Below, piece by piece: positions 34,145 through 43,222 of a stretch of DNA of 61,998 bases. The position numbers and the translations under genes are program-made. Position 1 is the first letter of the stretch. Each line of letters begins with the position of its first letter. This DNA is from Peptoniphilus sp034090345 (GTDB taxonomy: Bacteria > Bacillota > Clostridia > Tissierellales > Peptoniphilaceae). The notes beneath the pieces are model-generated. The model was not told where the DNA came from and did not search any database. It saw only the letters and a program-made list of their open reading frames with translations. The DNA lies in assembly GCF_034090345.1 (NCBI RefSeq), contig NZ_JAXDSS010000135.1, positions 1-61,998 of the forward strand. The letters are read 5' to 3'.

Positions 34145-35424
34145 GTTTAATTTCAAATGTATATGCAAGAGAAGTATTGGATTCAAGAGGGAATCCAACT
34201 GTTGAAGTAGAAGTTAGAACTGTAAAAGGCGGTTTCGGAAGAGCTATAGTTCCAAGTGGAGCTTCGACAGGAGCTTATGAAGCTGTTGAACTTAGAGACG
34301 GGGGTTCAAGATATCTTGGCAAGGGAGTTCAAAAAGCTGTAGATAATATCAACACTCAACTTACAGAAGATTTAACTTTCTTTGATTGTTTTGACCAACT
34401 TGCGGTGGATTCCTATTTAATAAGACAAGATGGAACTGAAAATAAAGGCAAACTTGGAGCAAATGCTATTTTAGGTGTTTCATTAGCTGTTGCAAGAGCT
34501 GCTGCTGATGAATTGAATTTACCACTATATCAATATCTTGGAGGAGTTAATGCAAAGACATTACCTGTGCCAATGATGAATATTTTAAACGGTGGAGAAC
34601 ATGCAGATAACAATGTAGATATTCAGGAATTTATGATTATGCCGGTTGGGGCTAATAGCTTTAAAGAAGCTCTTGAAATGGGAGCTACAGTTTATCACAA
34701 CTTAAAAGGAGTTCTTCGTGAAAGAAATCTTTCAACAGGAGTTGGTGATGAAGGTGGATTTGCACCAAATCTTGAAAGCAATAGAGAAGCTCTTGATGTA
34801 ATAGTAGAAGCTATCGAAAAATCAGGATATAAAGCGGGAGAAGATATTGTGTTGGCTCTCGATGTTGCAGCTTCAGAAATGTATGAAGATGGAAAATATA
34901 ATCTAAAGGGTGAAGGAAAAGTTCTTTCGTCAGAAGAAATGATAGATTACTATGCTGACTTAGTTGAAAATTATCCAATCTATTCAATTGAAGATGGACT
35001 TGGCGAAGACGACTGGGCTGGTTGGAAAATTATGACAGATAAGATAGGTGATAAAGTTCAATTGGTTGGAGATGACTTATTTGTAACTAATACAAAGAAA
35101 TTAAAAAAGGGAATAGAAGATGGAATTGCAAACTCTATATTAATCAAATTTAATCAAATTGGAAGTTTATCAGAAACACTTGATGCAATTGAACTTGCTA
35201 AAACTCACAATATGACTTGTTTAATTTCACATAGAAGTGGAGAAACTGAAGATTCTACAATTGCTGACTTAGCAGTTGCAACTAATGCAGGATTTATTAA
35301 GACAGGTGCTCCTGCAAGAAGTGAGAGAGTTGCTAAATATAATCAACTTTTGAGGATTGAAGACCAATTAGGACAGACATCAAGATATGCGGGATTAAAA
35401 GGATTCTACAATTTAAAAAGATGA
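34141..35424 (+). CDS. eno: Enolase
   Basis: Dehydrates 2-phosphoglycerate to phosphoenolpyruvate. It has AREVLDSRGNPTVEVEV, GASTGAYEAVELRDG, metal ligands in LALDVAASE, SIEDGL and LVGDDLFVTN, catalytic Lys in ILIKFNQIGS and SHRSGETEDSTIADLAVA. 427 residues, standard. It is coupled to gpmI upstream and overlaps the phosphatase gene downstream by 4 bases, so the glycolytic operon extends beyond it. Confidence 0.96.
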   Translation: MSLISNVYAREVLDSRGNPTVEVEVRTVKGGFGRAIVPSGASTGAYEAVELRDGGSRYLGKGVQKAVDNINTQLTEDLTFFDCFDQLAVDSYLIRQDGTENKGKLGANAILGVSLAVARAAADELNLPLYQYLGGVNAKTLPVPMMNILNGGEHADNNVDIQEFMIMPVGANSFKEALEMGATVYHNLKGVLRERNLSTGVGDEGGFAPNLESNREALDVIVEAIEKSGYKAGEDIVLALDVAASEMYEDGKYNLKGEGKVLSSEEMIDYYADLVENYPIYSIEDGLGEDDWAGWKIMTDKIGDKVQLVGDDLFVTNTKKLKKGIEDGIANSILIKFNQIGSLSETLDAIELAKTHNMTCLISHRSGETEDSTIADLAVATNAGFIKTGAPARSERVAKYNQLLRIEDQLGQTSRYAGLKGFYNLKR

Positions 35425-35807
35425 TTTATTTAATAAGGCATGGCATAGCTGAAGCATACAGCACATCCGATTTTGGAAGAGAATTGACAATAGAGGGAAA
35501 GATAAAGCTAAAAGCAGCTTTCTTGGGGTTTGCAGAAGACTTTAATTCGAAAAACTACAAGATTTATGCTTCATCTGCAGTTAGAACAATGCAGACAGCA
35601 GAAATTTTAAGTGATATTTTAAAGTGTGACTTTGAAACGATTGATGATTTATATAATTCAAGCTATGAAGATTTTGTGAGAGAATTACCTCAAGATATGG
35701 ATTATATAATAGTTGGACATGAGCCGTATATTTCAAATTTGATTTATCAGATGACGGGAAGAAATGTGATTGTATCAAGAGGCTCTATTCACAAATTGGA
35801 GGTGTAG
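35421..35807 (+). CDS. SixA-like histidine phosphatase family protein
   Basis: A 128-residue short phosphoglycerate-mutase-superfamily protein. It has the RHG motif at the start (MIYLIRHGIAEAYST), SSAVRTMQTAEIL with the second conserved Arg, and VGHEPYISNLIYQMTG with the second catalytic His. SixA dephosphorylates phosphohistidine proteins in E. coli; here the substrate is unknown. Coupling to eno (ATGA overlap) is notable, since a phosphohistidine phosphatase could act on PTS or PEP-linked proteins, but that is speculation. Confidence 0.82.
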   Translation: MIYLIRHGIAEAYSTSDFGRELTIEGKIKLKAAFLGFAEDFNSKNYKIYASSAVRTMQTAEILSDILKCDFETIDDLYNSSYEDFVRELPQDMDYIIVGHEPYISNLIYQMTGRNVIVSRGSIHKLEV

Positions 35808-35808
35808 T

Positions 35809-36219
35809 ATGGATTATAAGAGGATGATTGACGAAAGAAACGCGAGTGGGTATATAAATCACCTGGGAATTAACGTGCTTGAAATAAGAGAAGGATATGC
35901 AAAGACAGAAGTCGAAATAGGAGATGGGCACATCAACCCTATGGGAGCGGCTCATGGAGGATTGATATTTAGCTTGGCAGATGTAACTGCCGGCTCTTGT
36001 GCAAATTCTTTTGGTAATAAAGCGAGCACGTTAAATGCAAACATCAATTTTTTAGCTCCGGCCATGAAGGGGAAGAAATTGATTGGAGAATCAAAACTTT
36101 TAAAAAATGGCAAAACTGTAAAAGTTATTGATGTTGAAATAAAAGATGAAAGTAGGAAGTTAGTGGCAAGGGGAACTTTCTCTTTCTTTGACCTTGGAGA
36201 ACCACTTTTTGAAGATTAA
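35809..36219 (+). CDS. PaaI-family (hotdog-fold) thioesterase
   Basis: A 136-residue hotdog protein with NPMGAAHGGLIFSLADVTAGSCAN (the HGG motif and active-site helix) and LNANINFLAPAMKGKKLIGESKLLKNGKTV. This matches PaaI/YdiI-type acyl-CoA thioesterases. ATG 35809 is chosen over a longer in-frame start at 35770, because GGAGGTG lies just upstream and the longer version would overlap the phosphatase gene by 38 bases. Last gene of the glycolytic transcription unit. Confidence 0.85.
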   Translation: MDYKRMIDERNASGYINHLGINVLEIREGYAKTEVEIGDGHINPMGAAHGGLIFSLADVTAGSCANSFGNKASTLNANINFLAPAMKGKKLIGESKLLKNGKTVKVIDVEIKDESRKLVARGTFSFFDLGEPLFED

Positions 36220-36252
36220 AACAGTGACAATATATAATACAATATGGATAAT

Positions 36253-36290
36253 AAATCTGTGCATACGAAGGTGTGTGCAGATTTTATTTT
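36253..36290 (+). terminator. Terminator of the glycolytic operon
   Basis: A 14-bp stem, AAATCTGTGCATAC/GTGTGTGCAGATTT (36253-36266 with 36271-36284), has a GAAG loop and is followed by a T-rich tail. Confidence 0.85.
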
Positions 36291-36375
36291 TGTGTATTTA
36301 TTTTAAATTTTATTTTCAACATATTGAAAAGTTTTCTCTGTGTGGTAACATAGTATAGTTAATTAGGAGGAAAAG

Positions 36376-37512
36376 ATGGAATTTTTAACGGAAGGTATAA
36401 AACTTATAACTTGGCAGGATTTAGTAATGTATGGTGTAGGAATTCTGCTCATTTACTTGGCGATTGAAAAAGAATTTGAACCGGCATTATTGCTTCCTAT
36501 GGGATTTGGAGCAATTTTAGTTAATTTGCCACTATCTGGAGCTATAAATCAAACCATGGCTGGGATTGGAGAAGTTACAGGAATAGTTGAATGGCTGTTT
36601 GAAGTAGGGATAGAAGCATCAGAGGCTCTTCCTCTATTATTATTTATTGGAATAGGAGCCATGATTGATTTTGGCCCGTTACTTTCAAATCCTAAAATGT
36701 TTTTGTTTGGAGCGGCAGCACAGTTTGGAATTTTCTTTGCGCTTTCTTTGGCGACAGTTCTTGGATTTGAATTAAGAGATGCAGCTTCCATAGGTATAAT
36801 AGGTGCAGCAGATGGTCCGACTTCAATACTTGTTTCTCAAGTTTTGGGGTCAAAGTATGTAGGAGCTATAGCAGTTGCGGCATATTCATATATGGCACTG
36901 GTTCCAATTGTGCAACCGGTGGCAATAAAATTAGTGACTACTAAAAAAGAGAGACAGATAAAAATGCATTACAATCCTACAGGAGTTTCAAGGAAGGCAA
37001 GAATTTTCTTCCCTATTTTAGTTACAATTGTAGCGGGTCTAGTTGCTCCTATGTCGGTATCGCTTGTTGGATTTTTGATGTTTGGGAACTTAATTCGTGA
37101 ATCAGGTGTACTTGGGAATTTAACAGAAACTGCAAGTAATGAACTTGCAAATTTGATAACACTTTTACTTGGAATTACTATTTCATTCAGTATGAGGGCG
37201 GAGGCTTTTGTAAATTTTGAAACTCTTTTGATAATGGGGATAGGACTTATAGCATTTGTATTTGATACAATTGGCGGAGTAGTGTTTGCGAAAATACTGA
37301 ACTTATTTACAAAGAATAAGGTTAATCCGATGATAGGTGCGGCTGGGATTTCAGCATTTCCAATGTCAGCACGTGTAGTTCAAAAGATGGGGTTAAAAGA
37401 AGACCCATCTAATCACCTTCTTATGTTTGCTGTAGGGGCAAATGTATCAGGTCAAATCGGTTCGGTTGTCGCTGGTGGAGTTATATTAAACTTAATCCAA
37501 CAGTTTCTATAG
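36376..37512 (+). CDS. Sodium-ion-translocating decarboxylase beta subunit (OadB/GcdB/MmdB family)
   Basis: The membrane subunit that couples decarboxylation of carboxybiotin to Na+ export. 378 residues with about nine to eleven membrane segments. Family stretches include LLFIGIGAMIDFGPLLSNP, the Na+-site region IGAADGPTSILVSQVL and AAGISAFPMSARVVQKM near the C-terminus. Which substrate (oxaloacetate, glutaconyl-CoA or methylmalonyl-CoA) cannot be told from the beta subunit. The alpha subunit and biotin carrier are not in this window. A 38-residue gamma-like peptide follows directly. AGGAGG precedes the ATG. Confidence 0.88.
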   Translation: MEFLTEGIKLITWQDLVMYGVGILLIYLAIEKEFEPALLLPMGFGAILVNLPLSGAINQTMAGIGEVTGIVEWLFEVGIEASEALPLLLFIGIGAMIDFGPLLSNPKMFLFGAAAQFGIFFALSLATVLGFELRDAASIGIIGAADGPTSILVSQVLGSKYVGAIAVAAYSYMALVPIVQPVAIKLVTTKKERQIKMHYNPTGVSRKARIFFPILVTIVAGLVAPMSVSLVGFLMFGNLIRESGVLGNLTETASNELANLITLLLGITISFSMRAEAFVNFETLLIMGIGLIAFVFDTIGGVVFAKILNLFTKNKVNPMIGAAGISAFPMSARVVQKMGLKEDPSNHLLMFAVGANVSGQIGSVVAGGVILNLIQQFL

Positions 37513-37521
37513 GAGGGGAAT

Positions 37522-37638
37522 ATGAATCCAAATTTTTTAATATCCCTTGAAATAATGGGAAAGGGAATGATTTCTATTTTTGTAGTGCTTGGACTGTTGT
37601 CACTTATAGTAACGGCATTTGCAAAAATGTTTAAATAA
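37522..37638 (+). CDS. Mini OadG-like gamma subunit
   Basis: A 38-residue peptide (MNPNFLISLEIMGKGMISIF...) with a single membrane helix and a basic end (KMFK). The E-x-x-x-x-G-M-x-x-(I/V)-F-x-V-L pattern matches the N-terminal helix of OadG/MmdD gamma subunits, which anchor the Na+ pump. Here the usual periplasmic or Pro-rich tail is absent. AGGAGGGG precedes the ATG, 9 bases after the beta-subunit stop. Too short for most gene finders. Confidence 0.75.
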   Translation: MNPNFLISLEIMGKGMISIFVVLGLLSLIVTAFAKMFK

Positions 37639-37658
37639 AATAAATTATATATGGTATA

Positions 37659-37697
37659 GGTTCTGTAAAAGATATAAACTTTTGCAGGGCCTTTTTA
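37659..37697 (+). terminator. Terminator after the decarboxylase genes
   Basis: GGTTCTGTAAAAG/CTTTTGCAGGGCC (37659-37671 with 37679-37691) is followed by TTTTT. Confidence 0.8.
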
Positions 37698-37843
37698 TTT
37701 GTAATTTAAAATTTAATTTATAAGATTAAGTAAATTAAAAAGAATTGTACAAAAGTGAAATATTAATTAATTTCTAATGTATTTTTTTAATTAAAGCTTT
37801 TTGTTACAATGATAATATAGTAAAAAATAAAAAGAGGTTAAAT

Positions 37844-39355
37844 ATGAATACATCTTATATATTGATGATTGTAACAATTGTATCAAAAATTTTTGGACTT
37901 CTCCGTGAAAAAGCATTGGCTTATTTTTTCGGAACCGGAATAATTGTAGAAGCCTTTTTAGTTGCTTTTCAAATTCCAATGACTTTCACAAACATATTAT
38001 CCGGAGCTACAGCTAATGGATACATACCTATGTACAATGAAATTAAAGAGAGAAGCGGAGAAAAAGAGGCGAATAGCTTTACTTCAAATTTATCAAATAT
38101 AGTATTTTTTGGGTCCTTGTTAATCTCAATTGTGGGGATTGTGTTTGCCAAACAATTGGTTATTGCAATGGCTATAGGCTTTAAAGGAGAGACGCTTGCA
38201 ATGGCTGTCTTTATGACAAGAGTTGCACTTTTAAGTCTTGCAGCAACAACTGTGTTTTCTATTTTTAAAGCTTATCTTCAAATTAAAAGACATTTTATAG
38301 TTTCAATAGCGCATGCTATTTTGATGAATGTAATTATAATTGTGAGTATGGCATTTGCTAAAAAAATGGGCTATCAATACTTGGCTTTTGGTATTTTGTC
38401 AGGATTTATATTCCAATATTTAATATTTTTGCCATATATCAAGAAGTCGGGTTATAGGCACAGAAGTTTAATCAATTTAAAAGATAGAGATTTTAAAATG
38501 ATGATGAAGATTATTATACCCGTACTTATTTCAACATCTGTAATCGAATTAAATTTTATAATTTCAAAATCGTTGGCATCTGATTTATTTGTTGGAGCTA
38601 TGGCATCTTTAAACTATGCCTATAAGTTACAAGCTTTTGTAACTGGAATTGTAATAACTTCAATTGTAACAGCGGTATATCCGGACATGGCCAGACTTGG
38701 AGCAGTTTGTGACTATGACGGTTTGAAAAAATCTGTGGGGGGAGCTTTAGTATCTATGGCTCTTTTAGTTGTGCCGGCATCGGTGGGTCTATTTATATTT
38801 TCATCTCCAATTGTAAAACTACTATTTGTTGGGGGAGCTTTTGGAAAGCAAGAAGGAGTTGTGACGGCCACTGTTTTAAATTTCTATGCCATAGGGATAA
38901 TTGGTATAGGTGTTAGAGAGATAGTATCAAGGGCGTTTTATGCAATTATGGATACCAAGACACCTGTTGTAAATTCAGTTGTAATGGTTGGTGTGAATAT
39001 AGTTTTGAGTATGGTAATGATGAAGGTGTATGGAATAAGAGGACTTGCACTTGCAACTTCTATCTCATTTATTGTTGGAGCCATACTGATGGTTTTAAGT
39101 TTAAAAAGTAGATTGGGCAGAATGTTTAGTACTATAAATATTTCAGATTTGATGAAGATAACTATAGCGACTGTATGTATGGGAATTTTAGCGAGTGTTG
39201 TCTATAGCTTTTCAAGTAGATTTATTGGAAGTATAGTATCTCTATTGATTGCAATTGTGGTTGCTGGAGGGGTTTACTTGTTAGCTATTTTAGTGCTAAA
39301 AGTATCTGAAGTGCAAAATATTATAAATAAGATAAAAAATAAGAGAGCAAAGTAA
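37844..39355 (+). CDS. murJ: Lipid II flippase MurJ (MviN family)
   Basis: A 503-residue MOP-superfamily membrane protein with about fourteen helices. It begins with the MurJ-like TM1-TM2 region KIFGLLREKALAYFFGTG, followed by AFLVAFQIPMTFTNILSGATANGYIPMYNE. Family residues include Arg in TM8 loop REIVSRAFYAIMDTKTPV. It moves the peptidoglycan precursor lipid II across the membrane. Gram-positive genomes often hold several MurJ/MviN paralogues, some for polysaccharide export, so the exact cargo is not certain. AGAGG precedes the ATG. Monocistronic. Confidence 0.85.
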   Translation: MNTSYILMIVTIVSKIFGLLREKALAYFFGTGIIVEAFLVAFQIPMTFTNILSGATANGYIPMYNEIKERSGEKEANSFTSNLSNIVFFGSLLISIVGIVFAKQLVIAMAIGFKGETLAMAVFMTRVALLSLAATTVFSIFKAYLQIKRHFIVSIAHAILMNVIIIVSMAFAKKMGYQYLAFGILSGFIFQYLIFLPYIKKSGYRHRSLINLKDRDFKMMMKIIIPVLISTSVIELNFIISKSLASDLFVGAMASLNYAYKLQAFVTGIVITSIVTAVYPDMARLGAVCDYDGLKKSVGGALVSMALLVVPASVGLFIFSSPIVKLLFVGGAFGKQEGVVTATVLNFYAIGIIGIGVREIVSRAFYAIMDTKTPVVNSVVMVGVNIVLSMVMMKVYGIRGLALATSISFIVGAILMVLSLKSRLGRMFSTINISDLMKITIATVCMGILASVVYSFSSRFIGSIVSLLIAIVVAGGVYLLAILVLKVSEVQNIINKIKNKRAK

Positions 39356-39371
39356 CTCTAATCAATGATAT

Positions 39372-39402
39372 AAAAAAAGGACTTCGTTGGAAAGTCCTTT
39401 TT
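39372..39402. terminator. Bidirectional terminator between murJ and the DUF2325 gene
   Basis: AAAAAGGACTT/AAGTCCTTTTT has a 7-base loop and A/T tracts on both sides. Confidence 0.85.
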
Positions 39403-39406
39403 TATG

Positions 39407-40399
39407 TCATTTTATTTCTAACTCTTCTAATATTAGTTGGATAAGAGCATCACTTTCAACGCTCTTTGAATATAAAATAGGTATTTCAAAATCTTTGCTC
39501 ACATTTCTAATCTTGAACATTGCATCGTGACCAACAGAATCTATAAATATTATTAAAATATTTGTCTTTGAAATTTCGCTTGAAAGAACCTCGACTGACT
39601 CATTTGCCGACAAATAACAAAGTTGTCCGCCATTTGCTTCGATTGCTCTTTTGAAATTTTCTTTATCAGTTTCTAAACCGATTATTCCGATATTTAATCC
39701 GTTTAGGGGATTAGATGTTAAGAATTGTACTTCGTGTTCTTTAATTAGTTCGGGGGAAGAATCTGTGGGGTAAACCCATATTATTTTTCCGCTTATGATT
39801 TCATCGTTCCAATATGCATAGTCTACAACATCACCAATTTCTAAGTGGAAGTTACCTGTCTTATATTGGTCAAGTAGTATTTTTGTAGATAGTCTATCTT
39901 CTGAAGAATCTATATAATATTGTTCTAAATCTTCATCGAATTCCACAATAGCATATTTGATAACTTTTTTATTGCTTTCAGCAGCGACTTTTTCAATTAA
40001 TTCATATTCATATACAGGTTTTTGGTTATAAGCTTTTCTAATAACTGAAGCCTTAACCCAATCGCCTTCTTCGATATTAAGTTTTCTTATAAATTTTTCA
40101 GGAATAAATATTTTAAAACTTCCAATGTTTGCTCCGGATAGATTTAAGTGAGTTTGACCTAAGAAAATATTGTTATTTGCATCATAAATTTCAGTTAAGG
40201 TATTATTTGGCGTTATAGTAGTTGGTTGTTCATAAGTATTATATTTTGACAAATTATTTGGTAAATCATTTAGTGAATTTAAAATACAAAGATAGTTTTT
40301 TAAATATGCATTGGTTTCTTCCAAGTTGTCAAAAGTTAAATTTGAAACTATCGATAATAAATCGGATTTAATCTCTTCTAAAAATTTGATTTTATTCAT
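39407..40399 (-). CDS. DUF2325-domain protein of unknown function
   Basis: 330 residues. The C-terminal ~95 (LNIGIIGLETDKENFKRAIEANGG...) follow the DUF2325 pattern: a Rossmann-like GIIG...GG start, then IIFIDSVGHDAMFKIRNVSK, where the conserved S-x-x-H stands, and a final IPILYSKS. The middle (about 75-130) holds SFKIFIPEKFIRKLNIEEGDWVKASV, which looks like an AbrB/MraZ-type beta fold or a nucleic-acid-binding barrel. The N-terminal ~50 residues are helical. No function is established for the family to my knowledge; the possible DNA- or RNA-binding middle is inference. AAGGAAGG precedes the ATG. Monocistronic. Confidence 0.7.
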   Translation of the reverse strand: MNKIKFLEEIKSDLLSIVSNLTFDNLEETNAYLKNYLCILNSLNDLPNNLSKYNTYEQPTTITPNNTLTEIYDANNNIFLGQTHLNLSGANIGSFKIFIPEKFIRKLNIEEGDWVKASVIRKAYNQKPVYEYELIEKVAAESNKKVIKYAIVEFDEDLEQYYIDSSEDRLSTKILLDQYKTGNFHLEIGDVVDYAYWNDEIISGKIIWVYPTDSSPELIKEHEVQFLTSNPLNGLNIGIIGLETDKENFKRAIEANGGQLCYLSANESVEVLSSEISKTNILIIFIDSVGHDAMFKIRNVSKDFEIPILYSKSVESDALIQLILEELEIK

Positions 40400-40583
40400 A
40401 CATAACCTTCCTTAAAATTAAAATTAGTGATTAAATTTATTGAGTATATTATACTCCTTATTAGTTTTTAGGTAAAAAGAATATTTTGTGAAATTACATT
40501 CAAAAAAATATTATATTTAAAAAATTTATATAGAAAGATAATATATGACTATGGTAGAATTAAAATCAAGGAGAGTGGAACGT

Positions 40584-41510
40584 TTGCGTATATTTAATCA
40601 GGAATTACTAGAAAGTGCAATAGCGCTTGGAAGAAAATATATTGATATGGGAGAAGTTGCAGATTACATACCTGAGTTGAAAAAACAAGATCCAAATAAG
40701 ATAGGGATTGCAGTGATTGAAGATGAAGAATTAATTTGTTCGGGAGATAGTGAGGATAGATTTTCTATACAATCTGTTGTAAAAGTAATTTTATATGCAA
40801 TAGCACTTGAAAATTTTACTGTTGATGAACTGAAAAAATATGTTGGGCTCAAACCGTCATCAAAAGCTTTTAACAGTGTAATAGAACTTGAACTATCTAA
40901 AAAGAATGTGCCGGTAAATCCTTTCATAAATGCAGGGGCAATAGTTGTGGTTGCATTGCTACATAGGGTTTATAAAGAAAGGACGCTAGAAGTTATTATT
41001 GAGAGAGCATCAAAGTTTTTAGGAGAAGAAGTAAGTTATAGTGAAGAAATTTTTATATCTGAAAAAGTATCTTCTTTTGCCAACAGAACTTTAACATATC
41101 TTATGCTTTCAAGAAAGATTTTACCACCAAGCCTTGAAGTAGAAGAAGTTTTGGATATTTACTTCAAAAGTTGTTCGTTGATGGTAGATGTTAAAAATTT
41201 GGCTAATATGAGCTATTGTATATCCAATAATGGGATATCTTTGAGCGGTGAAAAAGTTATAGAACCGGAGCATGCAAGAATTTTAAGAACTCTTATGGCA
41301 ACTTGTGGTACATATGATTATTCGGGAGATTTTGCAGTTAGAGTTGGAATCCCTGCTAAGAGTGGTGTTGGTGGAGGAATTGTCACAGCCACAATAGATG
41401 GTTATGGCTTGGCAGTTTACAGTCCTGCACTTGATACGCATGGAAATAGCTATTCGGGAGTTAGAATGCTTGAGTATTTATCTGAGAAATTAAATTTGAA
41501 TGTATATTAA
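40584..41510 (+). CDS. glsA: Glutaminase A
   Basis: Hydrolyses glutamine to glutamate and ammonia. It has a beta-lactamase-like serine hydrolase fold with the S-x-x-K catalytic pair in RFSIQSVVKV, then NPFINAGAIV, the Tyr/Asn region MSYCISNNG, and KSGVGGGIV near the end. The frame is open from ATG 40545, but that start has no good ribosome binding site. TTG 40584 has AAGGAG 10 bases upstream and gives 308 residues beginning LRIFNQELLESAI, the usual length and N-terminus of GlsA, so I prefer it (40545 remains possible). AAGGAGG follows for the symporter, 11 bases downstream, as in the B. subtilis glsA-glnT pair. Confidence 0.9.
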   Translation: MRIFNQELLESAIALGRKYIDMGEVADYIPELKKQDPNKIGIAVIEDEELICSGDSEDRFSIQSVVKVILYAIALENFTVDELKKYVGLKPSSKAFNSVIELELSKKNVPVNPFINAGAIVVVALLHRVYKERTLEVIIERASKFLGEEVSYSEEIFISEKVSSFANRTLTYLMLSRKILPPSLEVEEVLDIYFKSCSLMVDVKNLANMSYCISNNGISLSGEKVIEPEHARILRTLMATCGTYDYSGDFAVRVGIPAKSGVGGGIVTATIDGYGLAVYSPALDTHGNSYSGVRMLEYLSEKLNLNVY

Positions 41511-41521
41511 AGGAGGAATAG

Positions 41522-42955
41522 ATGGAAGAATTATTCATAACTTTATCTACGAAGTTAAATGAAATATTGTTGAGCATTAATGATGTTCTGTACTATCCAA
41601 TCTTACTTATTATGTTGTTGTTTTGTGGACTTTATTTTTCGGTTAGAACAGGACTTATACAATTATCAATGTTTAAAGAGTCTATAAATGTAGTAACTGA
41701 AAAACCGGATAAGGGCGGTGTTTCATCTTTTCAAGCACTTATGGTTTCAACAGCGTCAAGAGTTGGTACAGGAAATATAGTAGGGGTATCTAATGCCATT
41801 TGCCTTGGAGGATACGGAGCTGTATTCTGGATGTGGGTTATAGCTATAATTGGTGGAGCATCAGCATTTATAGAATCTACTCTTGCTCAAATTTACAAGA
41901 GAAAGGGTGAAGACGGTACAAGCTATGGAGGACCTTCATATTATATAGAAACTGCACTTGGAAGTAGAACTGTTGGGGTTTTATTTGCGATATGTTTAAT
42001 ATTAACTTATGCAGTTGGTTTTAATATGTTGGCATCTTTCAATTTACAAGACTCATTTAAAATATATGGGTTCTACACTCCGGGAAGAACATCTTGGATG
42101 ATAGGAGCTGTACTTGCTTTAGTTGCAGCATACTGTATTTTGGGTGGTGGAAAGAGAATTATAAAATTCACTTCAATATTAGTTCCATTCATGGGAGTTA
42201 TATTCGTAATCGTTTCGATATTAATGATTGCATTAAACATAACTTATATACCAACAGTTTTTTCAAAGATATTATCAGATGCTTTTAACTTTAAGGCAAT
42301 CTTTGGTGGAATAGCCGGTTCTTCACTTGTTGCTGGAATAAAGAGAGGATTGTACTCAAATGAAGCCGGTATGGGTTCTGCGCCAAACGCAGCTGCAGCA
42401 GCAGATGTATCTCACCCTGTAAAACAAGGGTTGGTTCAAATGCTTTCTGTATTCATAGACACACTTTTAATTTGTTCAGCAACAGCATTTATGGCATTGT
42501 CATCTGGAGTTGAACCTACAGCTGAACTAGCAGGAGCAGCATTTGTTCAAACTTCACTATCAACAGTATTTGGCAACTATGGAATTATATTCATAACAGT
42601 TGCTCTTACACTATTCGCATTCACAACTTTGATAGGAAACTTATACTATGTAGACACTTGCTTGACATATTTGAATAAGAAAGTGCCTTCAAAGGTATTT
42701 ATGGTTTGCTATAGAGTATTAGCGGCAGTTTTAATTTTTGTTGGAGCGGGAATGCAAATGGAATTAGCTTGGAATGTTGCAGATTTGTTGATGGGACTTA
42801 TGTGTATAATTAATATCCCTACAATTATAATTTTGGGAGGACAAGCGATTAAAGCTTTAGAAGATTATAGAGAACAAAAAAGACAAGGTAAAAATCCTGT
42901 GTTTATAGGTGAGAATATAGGACTTGATGAAAGTAAATTACAATATTGGAAATAA
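41522..42955 (+). CDS. AGCS-family sodium:alanine/glutamine symporter
   Basis: A 477-residue Na+-coupled amino-acid importer with about eleven helices. Family stretches are GVSSFQALMVSTASRVGTGNIVGVSNAI, EDGTSYGGPSYYIETALG and RGLYSNEAGMGSAPNAAAAADVSHPVKQGLVQMLSVFIDT. The usual A-L-x-x-R-V-G motif reads S-T-A-S-R-V-G-T-G here. AGCS members carry alanine, glycine or glutamine. Being co-transcribed with glutaminase argues for glutamine. Closed by a terminator. Confidence 0.9.
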   Translation: MEELFITLSTKLNEILLSINDVLYYPILLIMLLFCGLYFSVRTGLIQLSMFKESINVVTEKPDKGGVSSFQALMVSTASRVGTGNIVGVSNAICLGGYGAVFWMWVIAIIGGASAFIESTLAQIYKRKGEDGTSYGGPSYYIETALGSRTVGVLFAICLILTYAVGFNMLASFNLQDSFKIYGFYTPGRTSWMIGAVLALVAAYCILGGGKRIIKFTSILVPFMGVIFVIVSILMIALNITYIPTVFSKILSDAFNFKAIFGGIAGSSLVAGIKRGLYSNEAGMGSAPNAAAAADVSHPVKQGLVQMLSVFIDTLLICSATAFMALSSGVEPTAELAGAAFVQTSLSTVFGNYGIIFITVALTLFAFTTLIGNLYYVDTCLTYLNKKVPSKVFMVCYRVLAAVLIFVGAGMQMELAWNVADLLMGLMCIINIPTIIILGGQAIKALEDYREQKRQGKNPVFIGENIGLDESKLQYWK

Positions 42956-42966
42956 ATTTTAATTTA

Positions 42967-43000
42967 AGGAGTGTCATAATTATAGTAGGCACTCTTTTTT
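42967..43000 (+). terminator. Terminator after the glsA-symporter operon
   Basis: GAGTGTC/GGCACTC (42969-42975 with 42988-42994) is followed by six T. Confidence 0.75.
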
Positions 43001-43137
43001 AGTTTTAATTAAAACTTAAAAGAGTCATATGTCAAATATATATTTGAAAAGAACGAAATAATAAAATATAATTTTGTAATAAATATATTTTATTATAGAT
43101 AATGTAAGTGGCTAAATTCAAGGGTTGCAACTGGAGG

Positions 43138-43166
43138 TTGACAAACTTCAAAGCCTACTTTATATT
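43138..43166 (+). promoter_or_regulatory. Promoter of the membrane-anchored XRE regulator
   Basis: Consensus TTGACA (43138-43143) and TATATT (43161-43166) are 17 bases apart, about 57 bases before the preferred ATG. Confidence 0.65.
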
Positions 43167-43222
43167 AAGCAACTACTATTTTTGATAAGTTGGTAAAAAA
43201 TAAGCAGAGAGGAATAGTAGAA

